NCBI RefSeq assembly: GCF_964259225.1
Contig: NZ_CAXVKN010000103.1
Source of the DNA: Catenibacterium mitsuoka_A
GTDB lineage: Bacteria; Bacillota_I; Bacilli_A; Erysipelotrichales; Coprobacillaceae
DNA: 5,134 nucleotides
Strand: one strand, 5' to 3'
The translations under genes were made by a program, and so were the position numbers. Shown here piece after piece: positions 1 through 5,123 of this stretch; position 1 is the stretch's first letter, and each line of letters starts with the position of its first letter. The notes below the pieces were generated by a model. That model did not search any database. It was not told the DNA's origin and worked only from the letters and a program-made list of their open reading frames with translations.

Positions 1-285
1 TATAACCTCAACAATCAAGCTATAAGAAGTAATGGAATAAGGAATCATATCCTCAATGAGGACTGCATGAGTAGATCCGCATTCAGGACATCTTAATCTT
101 TGTATTGTGACTTTATGACTACGTTTAAAGATGTCAACATAGCGACTATAAGATGCATGTGCACGAAGACCTTTGGAATTACATTTAGGGCATGATAGTT
201 CATCGAAGTTCAGGGATTGAATAATCTTTTTATATTGATTTTCAGTAATATGCTTGATTTTAGATGAAAGTTTTATTATTATCAT
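1..285 (-). CDS. Zinc-ribbon DUF6431-like, transposase-associated protein (N-terminal part, cut by window edge)
   Basis: An open frame without a stop runs from an ATG at 283-285 to the left edge, giving the first 95 residues. Two cysteine pairs are visible, CPKC at residues 32-35 and CPEC at 66-69, spaced like a zinc ribbon. The segment after the second pair (STHAVL... then IPYS) matches what I recall of the DUF6431 family and resembles the N-terminal zinc-binding domains of ISL3/IS66-type transposases. A role in DNA binding for a mobile element is inferred; no catalytic domain is in view. The ribosome binding site is weak, and a strong hairpin lies 17 bases upstream of the start. The gene is oriented away from the operon to its right and separated from it by sequence that looks like mobile-element debris. 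It could also be a stand-alone DNA-binding protein. The rest of the gene lies beyond position 1. Confidence 0.72.
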   Translation of the reverse strand, partial: MIIIKLSSKIKHITENQYKKIIQSLNFDELSCPKCNSKGLRAHASYSRYVDIFKRSHKVTIQRLRCPECGSTHAVLIEDMIPYSITSYSLIVEVI

Positions 286-301
286 AGTGTTCTTATTGGA
301 C

Positions 302-348
302 AGGATAAGCATCTCGGTCGCCAAACTTTCGATGCTTATCCTTTTTTT
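302..348 (+). terminator. Perfect 12-bp hairpin with T7 tract, in the leader of the zinc-ribbon gene
   Basis: Positions 302-313 (AGGATAAGCATC) pair perfectly with 331-342, leaving a 17-nt loop, and are followed on the plus strand by seven T at 342-348. By form it is a rho-independent terminator for plus-strand transcription, yet no plus-strand gene precedes it. It therefore either stops antisense transcription through the transposase-like gene or, read on the minus strand, forms a hairpin in that gene's 5' leader that could limit expression from outside promoters, as known for several insertion sequences. Which role applies is inference. Confidence 0.6.
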
Positions 349-417
349 CTTTCTATAGATTTATTTGACCTTAAGAACATGATAAATGATTTATGAAATA
401 AACAAAACAGATAGCAG

Positions 418-440
418 AAAACTGCCCCTAAAAAGTTGAC
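418..440. mobile_element. Possible IS3-family terminal inverted repeat remnant
   Basis: The stretch AAAACTGCCCCTAAAAAGTTGACA (about 418-440) resembles the terminal repeats of IS3-family elements of Firmicutes, which often read like TG-ACTG-CCCC-AAAA-GTTGACA. On the minus strand a hairpin (452-479) precedes it, the arrangement seen where a transposase gene terminator sits just inside an IS right end. No transposase reading frame remains beside it and no second copy of the repeat or target duplication is visible in the window, so this would be a relic. The match is from memory of consensus ends and is weak evidence. Confidence 0.3.
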
Positions 441-451
441 AGCATAAAAGC

Positions 452-481
452 AAAGCCAGGAGTTCATACCCCTGACTTTTT
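452..481. terminator. Imperfect hairpin with T-rich flank
   Basis: Positions 452-460 (AAAGCCAGG) pair with 471-479 (CCTGACTTT) around a 10-nt loop. On the plus strand there is one C-A mismatch; on the minus strand this becomes a G-U wobble, so the stem is complete when read leftwards. T runs flank it in the plus direction (477-481). It looks like an old intrinsic terminator, perhaps of the lost mobile element rather than of a present gene. Confidence 0.4.
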
Positions 482-520
482 CAAAGCTTGAGTAAACCCC
501 AAGTTTATTTAGTTACTCCT

Positions 521-556
521 AAAAACGACATGCCTCTCATGAGGTATGCCGTTTTT
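521..556. terminator. Bidirectional terminator closing the nadK operon
   Basis: Five A (521-525) and an 11-nt arm (526-536) pair with 541-551 and five T (552-556) around the loop TCAT. Each strand has one mismatch and one G-U wobble in the stem. It lies 14 bases beyond the stop codon of the membrane-protein gene on the minus strand and has a T5 run in both directions, so it fits as the intrinsic terminator of the leftward operon. Confidence 0.85.
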
Positions 557-570
557 CTTATTTCATATAA

Positions 571-1032
571 CTAACCCTTAATATCTTTAAGTAAAGCTAC
601 ATGTTCACCATAAATATGTCCTGTTTCAGGTACATAGATAATAAGTGCTTCTTTTTCATTCTTATAAATAGAACGGCTCTTTTCTACAAAAGCAAATAAG
701 AGATTATCCCCCTTAGTTGTCTTAAGCTGTACTCTCTCATTATACTTCACTGGTGTAACCACATATTCACAAGGTACTGTAGGTACCTCTTTTAAGTTCA
801 CCATCTGTTTATAATAGCTATAAACCATAAAGAATAAGCCAGCAGTAATAGCCACCCCAAGAGCATAGATTACTTTAGATTGAGTTGGAACAAGGAAAGC
901 AACCACTAATGTGATAATCACAACTATAGGAATAATTCTAGAGAACTTCTTATAGTGCTTTCCATATTCATTACATTTATAAGTCATATATTTTTCTGAC
1001 TGCTTAAGATTTAATTTTTTTAATTCGTACAT
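571..1032 (-). CDS. Small two-helix membrane protein of unknown function
   Basis: I do not recognise a family for this 153-residue protein. It has a basic, lysine-rich N-terminus (residues 1-32), a hydrophobic segment at about 33-48 (IIPIVVIITLVVAFLV), a short turn with PTQSK, a second hydrophobic segment at about 53-74, and then a soluble domain of roughly 78 residues with alternating beta-type patterning. The positive-inside rule suggests both termini are cytoplasmic and the two helices form a hairpin in the membrane. The start is supported by AAGAAGGTG, seven bases before the ATG. The first 29 bases of the gene overlap the end of the upstream pseudouridine synthase gene in another frame, indicating translational coupling as the last gene of the nadK operon. 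The overlap and a good ribosome binding site make it a real gene; the function stays open. Confidence 0.85.
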   Translation of the reverse strand: MYELKKLNLKQSEKYMTYKCNEYGKHYKKFSRIIPIVVIITLVVAFLVPTQSKVIYALGVAITAGLFFMVYSYYKQMVNLKEVPTVPCEYVVTPVKYNERVQLKTTKGDNLLFAFVEKSRSIYKNEKEALIIYVPETGHIYGEHVALLKDIKG

Positions 1033-1852
1033 CGTTGAACACCTTCTTTAAAGTCATACATTGTTGTGTGATAGGATGTTTAAAGGCTATTTCTACACTG
1101 TCTAGATAGAACCCTTCTCCTTCACCATAAAGTGGATCTCCTACTAATGGACATCCTAAATAAGCCATATGAACACGTATCTGATGCGTACGTCCTGTTT
1201 CTAGCTTACATTCTACTAAAGAATAGTCTTTAGTTGTTTTAATAGTGCGGTAATGGGTGATTGCTTCTTTACCGCCTTCTTTTACTTCTCTTTTAGTCCC
1301 ATGACCTTCTGCATGGTCAATAGGCGCATTGACAGTTCCTTGTCCTGGGTTGCCTTTTACAAGTGCATGATATACACGTTTCACCTGTTTGATATCATGA
1401 GAAAAAGCATCATGAACATAACGACTTTTCGCAATCATCATGAGTCCTGATGTTTCTTTATCAAGTCTATTTACTAAGTGAATTGCACTCTCAATATGAT
1501 TTGCTTGATAATAATACATAATCGCATTCCCTAATGATTCTGTTAAGTATTTCTTAACAGGGATACAAGCAAGATTAGGCTGTTTATCAATGATCATCAA
1601 ATAATCATCTTCATATACAACTTTTAAGGGAATATCTACAGGAATCACATGACTTGTTTCTTTAGGAAAAACAATAGCCACACTATCCCCTGTTACTGTC
1701 TTATAACACAAGTACTGCTTTTCTCCATTCACTAATATCTCTCCATGATTTCTAGAGTCTTTGACTAGTTTCTTAGAAATACCATGTAAATAGAAAAATT
1801 CATCTAAACGCATATCTTTGTGCTGTTCATCTATTTCAAACTGCAAGATCAT
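1004..1852 (-). CDS. RluA/RluD-family RNA pseudouridine synthase
   Basis: This 282-residue enzyme should isomerise uridine to pseudouridine in structured RNA, most likely 23S rRNA, in the cytoplasm. An S4-like RNA-binding segment lies at residues 13-60 (MRLDEFF...LVNGE). The catalytic domain carries the RluA signature VNRLDKETSG, with the catalytic aspartate at D131; Asn128 stands where many members have His, a variant also known in RluD paralogues. The motif GRTHQIRVH at 220-228 and GDPLYG near 238-243 complete the family pattern. The start ATG overlaps the nadK stop as ATGA, and GAGGAAA eight bases upstream serves as the ribosome binding site. This order, NAD kinase then RluD-like protein, is that of B. 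subtilis nadF-yjbO, so a YjbO orthologue is likely. Exact target uridines cannot be read from sequence. Confidence 0.95.
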   Translation of the reverse strand: MILQFEIDEQHKDMRLDEFFYLHGISKKLVKDSRNHGEILVNGEKQYLCYKTVTGDSVAIVFPKETSHVIPVDIPLKVVYEDDYLMIIDKQPNLACIPVKKYLTESLGNAIMYYYQANHIESAIHLVNRLDKETSGLMMIAKSRYVHDAFSHDIKQVKRVYHALVKGNPGQGTVNAPIDHAEGHGTKREVKEGGKEAITHYRTIKTTKDYSLVECKLETGRTHQIRVHMAYLGCPLVGDPLYGEGEGFYLDSVEIAFKHPITQQCMTLKKVFNDVRIKKIKS

Positions 1853-2616
1853 AGATATGATTTCCTCAATCTCTTCACAAATGATACATGACGATAATCA
1901 CAGAAATGAGCCACACGTTTAGATAAACGTGCTTCTATAACATCATGATCCTTTAATTCATAAATATCTGTATCAATACCTAAAACCGCATTCTCGCTAA
2001 AATCTGTCTCAAAGCGCACTACATCCTCATCTCCTAAAATAAGAGGACTACCTAGAGAACGATAAGCATTATGATGTATACCAGCTATTTCCGTCACCTG
2101 CATCAGTCTTAAGCTAGGATTAATCACTGCCCCACCTAATGATTTATTTAATGCAGTAGAACCTGAAGGCGTACTGACACAAAGTCCGTTTCCTCTAAAT
2201 GTTTCCATATGTTCATCGTTTACATACATATCTATAACCTGTGAACGATAACTATTCTCTATACGCATTTCATTTAAAGCATGAAAGATTTCTCCATTAT
2301 AAGAAATACGCAAGAGATGTCGATCAAAGATTTCAGGTTCTTTTGTAAGAATATCTTTTACAAGCTGTTTATATTCATCCTTTAAATAGTCTGTAAAGAA
2401 CCCAAGTGTTCCTGTATGGATTCCTACAAATGAGACATCATTTAAAACATGCTCATAACGATGAATAGAATAAATCATAGTTCCATCTCCACCTACAGAA
2501 ATCACTATATCTGGATGTTCTTCATCATAAATCAGTTCGTTGAGTTCATCTTTAATCAAAGCAGCAAGATGACGGGATACATCATCTTTTTTTGACACAA
2601 TTGCATATCTTTTCAT
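1849..2616 (-). CDS. nadK: NAD kinase
   Basis: NAD kinase phosphorylates NAD to NADP using ATP or polyphosphate and sets the cell's NADP(H) pool. The 255-residue length is typical for the short Gram-positive type. The diagnostic GGDGT motif is at residues 42-46 with the catalytic Asp44; GIHTGTLGFF follows at 65-74, the NE pair that contacts NAD at 115-116, and the glycine-rich GLCVSTPSGSTA segment at 144-155. It is the first gene of a leftward operon; its TGA stop overlaps the ATG of the pseudouridine synthase gene by the ATGA arrangement. Translation starts at 2614-2616 behind a GGTGAT ribosome binding site five bases away. A promoter lies immediately upstream, giving a very short leader. 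The gene corresponds to B. subtilis nadF (yjbN). Confidence 0.97.
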   Translation of the reverse strand: MKRYAIVSKKDDVSRHLAALIKDELNELIYDEEHPDIVISVGGDGTMIYSIHRYEHVLNDVSFVGIHTGTLGFFTDYLKDEYKQLVKDILTKEPEIFDRHLLRISYNGEIFHALNEMRIENSYRSQVIDMYVNDEHMETFRGNGLCVSTPSGSTALNKSLGGAVINPSLRLMQVTEIAGIHHNAYRSLGSPLILGDEDVVRFETDFSENAVLGIDTDIYELKDHDVIEARLSKRVAHFCDYRHVSFVKRLRKSYL

Positions 2617-2633
2617 TTTTTATCACCGCTATT

Positions 2634-2662
2634 ATTATACTTTCTATTACCTTTTTACGCAA
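2634..2662 (-). promoter_or_regulatory. nadK operon promoter
   Basis: Read leftwards, TTGCGT (2657-2662) is separated by 17 bases from a perfect TATAAT (2634-2639). Transcription would begin near 2627, leaving about a dozen leader bases that are mostly ribosome binding site. The -35 box is only a partial match, but spacing and -10 are ideal for the housekeeping sigma factor. Confidence 0.65.
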
Positions 2663-2673
2663 TATGACTTGTA

Positions 2674-2702
2674 TTGACGGGTTTATCTCTCAAGTATATA
2701 AT
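2674..2702 (+). promoter_or_regulatory. Promoter of the CYTH gene
   Basis: TTGACG (2674-2679) and TATAAT (2697-2702) are 17 bases apart, a near-consensus housekeeping promoter. Its -35 box lies only 11 bases from that of the divergent nadK promoter, so the two polymerase sites are back to back and a single bound regulator could affect both. GAGGAG at 2713-2718 is the ribosome binding site, five bases before the start. Confidence 0.8.
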
Positions 2703-2723
2703 TTGATAAAATGAGGAGAAATT

Positions 2724-3290
2724 ATGGAAAAAAATCTTGAAATAGAATATAAGATGTTATTAAGTGAAGCTCTATTCAATCAATTGATGAATGACTTCAA
2801 AGGGCATACTTATAGTCAGACAAACTATTATCTTACAAGTATTGAATTAAGTGCTCTACGCTATAGTCTTCGTATAAGAGAAAAAGAAGGTTATTATGAG
2901 ATGACTTTAAAGATTCCTGAAAAGAATGGTCGTCTAGAACATAATCTAGAAATTACTAAAGAAGATTTAGAAATGATTCAAAAGGGTGAAATACCTGATA
3001 ATGAGATTACTCGTTTATTAAGTAATAAGGGATTTAATTTAAGTCTTATTAAACAGGCTTATTCTTTGACTACTATTAGAAGAGATGTCCCTTTTGATTC
3101 AGGTATGTTATCTCTTGATGAAAATCATTATAACGGAATCACTGATTATGAATTAGAATTTGAAGTGAATGACGAAGAAAAAGGACTTAAACAATTTGAA
3201 GAATTATGTCAAACATATCATCTACAGTATAAAGGAAACTGTGCAAGTAAGATTGCGAGAGTTCTAAGCACATTAAAAGCAGGCCTATAA
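2724..3290 (+). CDS. CYTH-domain protein (YjbK-like, triphosphate-tunnel fold)
   Basis: The protein has 188 residues, close to the length of B. subtilis YjbK. The signature ExExK of CYTH/triphosphate tunnel metalloenzymes is at residues 6-10 (EIEYK). Further charged residues expected to line the tunnel are visible: LRIR at 49-52, TLKI at 61-64, E76, RR at 109-110, D122, the alternating glutamates of YELEFEV at 142-148, and SK at 175-176. Such proteins bind or hydrolyse triphosphate compounds (thiamine triphosphate, inorganic triphosphate) with a metal ion; the substrate of YjbK-type members is not settled, so no precise reaction is claimed. It is a single gene with its own promoter, divergent from nadK and convergent with the Spx gene. 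Its last five codons form one arm and part of the loop of the shared terminator. Confidence 0.92.
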   Translation: MEKNLEIEYKMLLSEALFNQLMNDFKGHTYSQTNYYLTSIELSALRYSLRIREKEGYYEMTLKIPEKNGRLEHNLEITKEDLEMIQKGEIPDNEITRLLSNKGFNLSLIKQAYSLTTIRRDVPFDSGMLSLDENHYNGITDYELEFEVNDEEKGLKQFEELCQTYHLQYKGNCASKIARVLSTLKAGL

Positions 3291-3302
3291 GCCTGCTTTT
3301 TT
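3275..3302. terminator. Shared bidirectional terminator between CYTH and Spx genes
   Basis: AAAAGCAGGC (3275-3284) pairs perfectly with 3291-3300 around the loop CTATAA, with six T on the plus side (3297-3302) and four on the minus side. Both stop codons lie in the 6-nt loop: TAA at 3288-3290 for the plus gene and TAG, read from 3287 to 3285, for the minus gene. The stem is thus coding on both strands. Confidence 0.93.
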
Positions 3303-3737
3303 ATTGTGATGATAGTCTTCCACAAGTGTAGATGCACTGAATTGTGGACAATTGTCAAACTTCTGACATTCTGCCAGCTTTCTTAATTCTCTTGGAATAA
3401 ATGCGCGAATTTCTTCCGCATTATAACCTACCTGGAAACGTCTTTCATCAATCATAATAGGACGTTTTAAAATAGATGGATTCTTCTGAATAAAATGAAT
3501 TAATTCATTGGTAGACATATCTTCGATGTCTACTTTATTCTCTTTGATGATCTTAGAACGTTTAGAAATGATATCATCCGTACCATTCTCGCTACGTTCT
3601 AATAGTTCACGTAGTTCATCTTCTCTTAGTATTGTAGAAAAGATATTCTTTTCTACATAAGGAATATCATGTTCTTTGAGCCATGCTTTGACTTTTCTGC
3701 ATGATGCACAACTTGGTGCGGTGTAGATTCTAATCAT
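3285..3737 (-). CDS. spx: Spx/ArsC-family transcriptional regulator with extended C-terminus
   Basis: Spx proteins bind the C-terminal domain of the RNA polymerase alpha subunit and redirect transcription towards thiol-stress genes. The redox switch C10-A-S-C13 is present. Residues matching those important in B. subtilis Spx are kept: Gly52 in NGTD, Arg60 in SKRSK, Arg92 in KRPI, followed by VGYN at 103-106 and the FIPRELR segment. The protein has 150 residues against about 131 for B. subtilis Spx. The extra tail holds two further cysteines, C124 and C130, in AECQKFDNC, and ends KKAGL inside the shared terminator. A GAGGTGA ribosome binding site lies just upstream of the ATG. It is transcribed alone, divergent from trpS. 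A sibling in the ArsC-like family (arsenate reductase) is unlikely because of the CxxC and RPI patterns. Confidence 0.93.
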   Translation of the reverse strand: MIRIYTAPSCASCRKVKAWLKEHDIPYVEKNIFSTILREDELRELLERSENGTDDIISKRSKIIKENKVDIEDMSTNELIHFIQKNPSILKRPIMIDERRFQVGYNAEEIRAFIPRELRKLAECQKFDNCPQFSASTLVEDYHHNKKAGL

Positions 3738-3760
3738 GATTTCACCTCTTTCTTTTGTTT

Positions 3761-3790
3761 ATTATACATCATTTTCGTAGGTTGTGTATG
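3761..3790 (-). promoter_or_regulatory. Putative spx promoter
   Basis: Read leftwards, a perfect TATAAT (3761-3766) is preceded 18 bases upstream by CATACA (3785-3790), which matches only the second half of the -35 consensus. The weak -35 box could point to a regulated promoter. The -10 box lies about 24 bases upstream of the start codon. Confidence 0.5.
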
Positions 3791-3798
3791 TTTATTGG

Positions 3799-3826
3799 TT
3801 GCATTCACATAATTTTGTATTATAAT
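3799..3826 (+). promoter_or_regulatory. trpS promoter
   Basis: TTGCAT (3799-3804) and TATAAT (3821-3826) are 16 bases apart. Transcription would begin near 3833, just before the T-box leader. The -10 box is perfect and the -35 box partial, which is acceptable for a gene controlled mainly by premature termination. Confidence 0.65.
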
Positions 3827-3835
3827 GAAAGAAGC

Positions 3836-4015
3836 AATGAACAGAAATAAGTAGTTTTTTATACTATGGATAGAGAGCTCATGGATGGTGGAAATGAGTC
3901 ATAGATACTAAATGAATTGGGTTCTGGGAGCTTTTCTAGCATGAGTTAGAAACGTCTGCTGTCGTTACCAGCACAAATACACATTGGTGGCACGTCCTTT
4001 GGGCGTGCCTTTTTT
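3836..4015 (+). ncRNA. T-box riboswitch, tryptophan-specific (trpS leader)
   Basis: The leader senses uncharged tRNA-Trp and lets transcription continue into trpS when tryptophan runs short. Stem I is recognisable: its base pairs 3871-3879 with 3929-3938 (one bulged U), and an upper helix CTCAT/ATGAG (3878-3882 with 3894-3898) encloses the GATGGTGG-type conserved loop region. The specifier UGG at 3925-3927, followed by a purine, matches the Trp codon. A small Stem III pairs 3957-3961 with 3969-3973. The T-box core GGTGGC is at 3986-3991; its UGGC complements a GCCA tRNA end, which fits the G discriminator of tRNA-Trp. There is little room for a Stem II, and the usual ACCGCG after the core is reduced to ACG. 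These departures make the antiterminator fold uncertain, not the assignment. Confidence 0.88.
3989..4015 (+). terminator. Regulatory terminator of the trpS T-box
   Basis: GGCACGTCC (3989-3997) pairs with GGGCGTGCC (4001-4009), with one T-G wobble, around a 3-nt loop and is followed by six T (4010-4015). Its 5' arm contains most of the UGGC (3988-3991) expected to bind the tRNA acceptor end, so tRNA binding and this terminator should exclude each other directly. It ends only four bases before the trpS ribosome binding site. Confidence 0.9.
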
Positions 4016-4033
4016 ATTTAGGAGGATGTAATT

Positions 4034-5035
4034 ATGAAAAGAATGTTAAGTGGTATTAAACCTACAGGACGTGTTACTTTAGGTAACTACATTGGCGCTA
4101 TTAAGCCATTTGTACAGTTCCAGAATGAATATGAAATGATTATCTTTGTTGCTAATCTTCATTCAATGACTATTTACCAGGAACCTAAGGATTTAAGAAA
4201 GAATACAAAAGATTTAATCGCATTATATATTGCAGCTGGATTAGATCCTGAACAGGTGACTTTATTCCTACAGAGTGATGTCTTAGAACATGCTCAGCTT
4301 GGATGGTATTTAGGATGCATGGTCTCTATGGGTGAATTATCACGTATGACTCAATATAAATCAAAGAAACTTGAAGCAGAAGAAAAAGGTGGACATATTG
4401 GCGCTGGTATCTTCAACTACCCTTCTTTAATGAATGCAGACATCTTAATGTATGATCCAGACTATGTACCAGTAGGAGAAGACCAGAAACAGCATGTAGA
4501 GCTTGCTAGAAATGTAGCAGAACGTTTTAATAGCCGTTATAGTGATACTTTCAAGCTTCCTGAACCTATTATTCCTAAAGTAGGTGGACGTATTATGGAC
4601 TTACAGGATCCTACTAAGAAGATGAGTAAATCATCACCTAATGGTAAAGGATGTATTTATGTATTAGATCCAGTTAATGTATCTAAGAAGAAGATCTTAT
4701 CTGCAGTCACTGATAGTGATTCACATGTGAAATTTGACCCAGAAAATAAGCCTGGTATTTCTAACCTACTTGAAATCTATTCTATTATTTCGGGTAAGAC
4801 TATTAAAGAACTTGAAACAATGTATGAAGGTAAAGGTTATGGAGATTTCAAAAAGGATCTTGCAGAAGTTGTTGGTAATGAACTTCAAAGAATTCAGGAC
4901 CGTTATAATGAAATCCTAGACGGTGATTATCTTGATAATGTTCTTGAAGCAGGAGCAGAAAAAGCAAGAAGAATCGCAAGAAAGAAACTTGCAAAGGTTG
5001 AAAGAAAGATTGGTATCACAATCAAGAAAAAATAA
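4034..5035 (+). CDS. trpS: Tryptophanyl-tRNA synthetase
   Basis: This class I synthetase attaches tryptophan to tRNA-Trp in the cytoplasm with ATP. The 333-residue length is that of the bacterial enzyme. The HIGH-equivalent segment is PTG at 10-12 followed by LGNYIG at 16-21; NLHS at 41-44 corresponds to the usual DLHA. The tryptophan pocket is marked by GIFNYP (125-130), MNAD with Asp136 expected to contact the indole nitrogen, and PVGEDQ around 146-151. The KMSKS loop is intact at 196-200. The C-terminal helical anticodon-binding region ends in a very lysine-rich tail. Translation starts behind a perfect AGGAGG at 4020-4025 with eight bases of spacing. Expression is controlled by the T-box leader. 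I see no truncation, and its gene order next to spx recalls B. subtilis. Confidence 0.98.
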   Translation: MKRMLSGIKPTGRVTLGNYIGAIKPFVQFQNEYEMIIFVANLHSMTIYQEPKDLRKNTKDLIALYIAAGLDPEQVTLFLQSDVLEHAQLGWYLGCMVSMGELSRMTQYKSKKLEAEEKGGHIGAGIFNYPSLMNADILMYDPDYVPVGEDQKQHVELARNVAERFNSRYSDTFKLPEPIIPKVGGRIMDLQDPTKKMSKSSPNGKGCIYVLDPVNVSKKKILSAVTDSDSHVKFDPENKPGISNLLEIYSIISGKTIKELETMYEGKGYGDFKKDLAEVVGNELQRIQDRYNEILDGDYLDNVLEAGAEKARRIARKKLAKVERKIGITIKKK

Positions 5036-5058
5036 AACAATGGCTCGCGCCATTGTTT
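5035..5058 (+). terminator. trpS terminator (perfect stem, weak U tract)
   Basis: A 10-bp perfect stem AAACAATGGC (5035-5044) with 5049-5058 closes a TCGC loop immediately at the trpS stop codon. Only three T follow within the stem end before CAG, so termination may be partial, and a second hairpin follows. Confidence 0.7.
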
Positions 5059-5077
5059 CAGATTGTTGACAAATTAG

Positions 5078-5123
5078 ATGAAAATATCAATTGGGCTATC
5101 CCAAATTGGTATTTTCATTTTTT
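5078..5123 (+). terminator. Second, long hairpin with T6 tract downstream of trpS
   Basis: Positions 5078-5095 pair with 5100-5118 with one wobble and one bulged base around a 4-nt loop, and six T follow (5118-5123). It looks like a backup intrinsic terminator in tandem with the first. A TTGACA sits at 5066-5071 just before it, but no -10 box at proper spacing follows. Confidence 0.75.

Noticed and set aside
336..467. A 43-codon minus-strand reading frame starting MNSWLCFY, with a hydrophobic middle and a basic tail, resembling a small membrane peptide or type I toxin.
   Set aside because: The ATG has only an AGGGG one base upstream, too close for a ribosome binding site. The frame spans the hairpin loop, the IS-end-like sequence and one arm of the 302-342 hairpin, and its hydrophobicity can be explained by T-rich DNA on that strand.
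484..519. Short inverted repeats around AAGCTTGAGTAAACCCCAAGTTTA as an operator or att site.
   Set aside because: The stems are short and imperfect and no gene or integrase in the window relates to them.
1253..1450. Plus-strand open frame of 65 codons.
   Set aside because: It lies wholly antisense inside the pseudouridine synthase gene, has no ribosome binding site and no recognisable protein features.
4734..4919. Plus-strand open frame of 61 codons inside trpS.
   Set aside because: It is a shifted frame within a clearly intact trpS, without its own start signals.
5066..5094. TTGACA as the -35 box of a promoter downstream of trpS.
   Set aside because: At 16-18 bases downstream the sequence is AATTGG-like, not a -10 box, and the region folds into a terminator-like hairpin.
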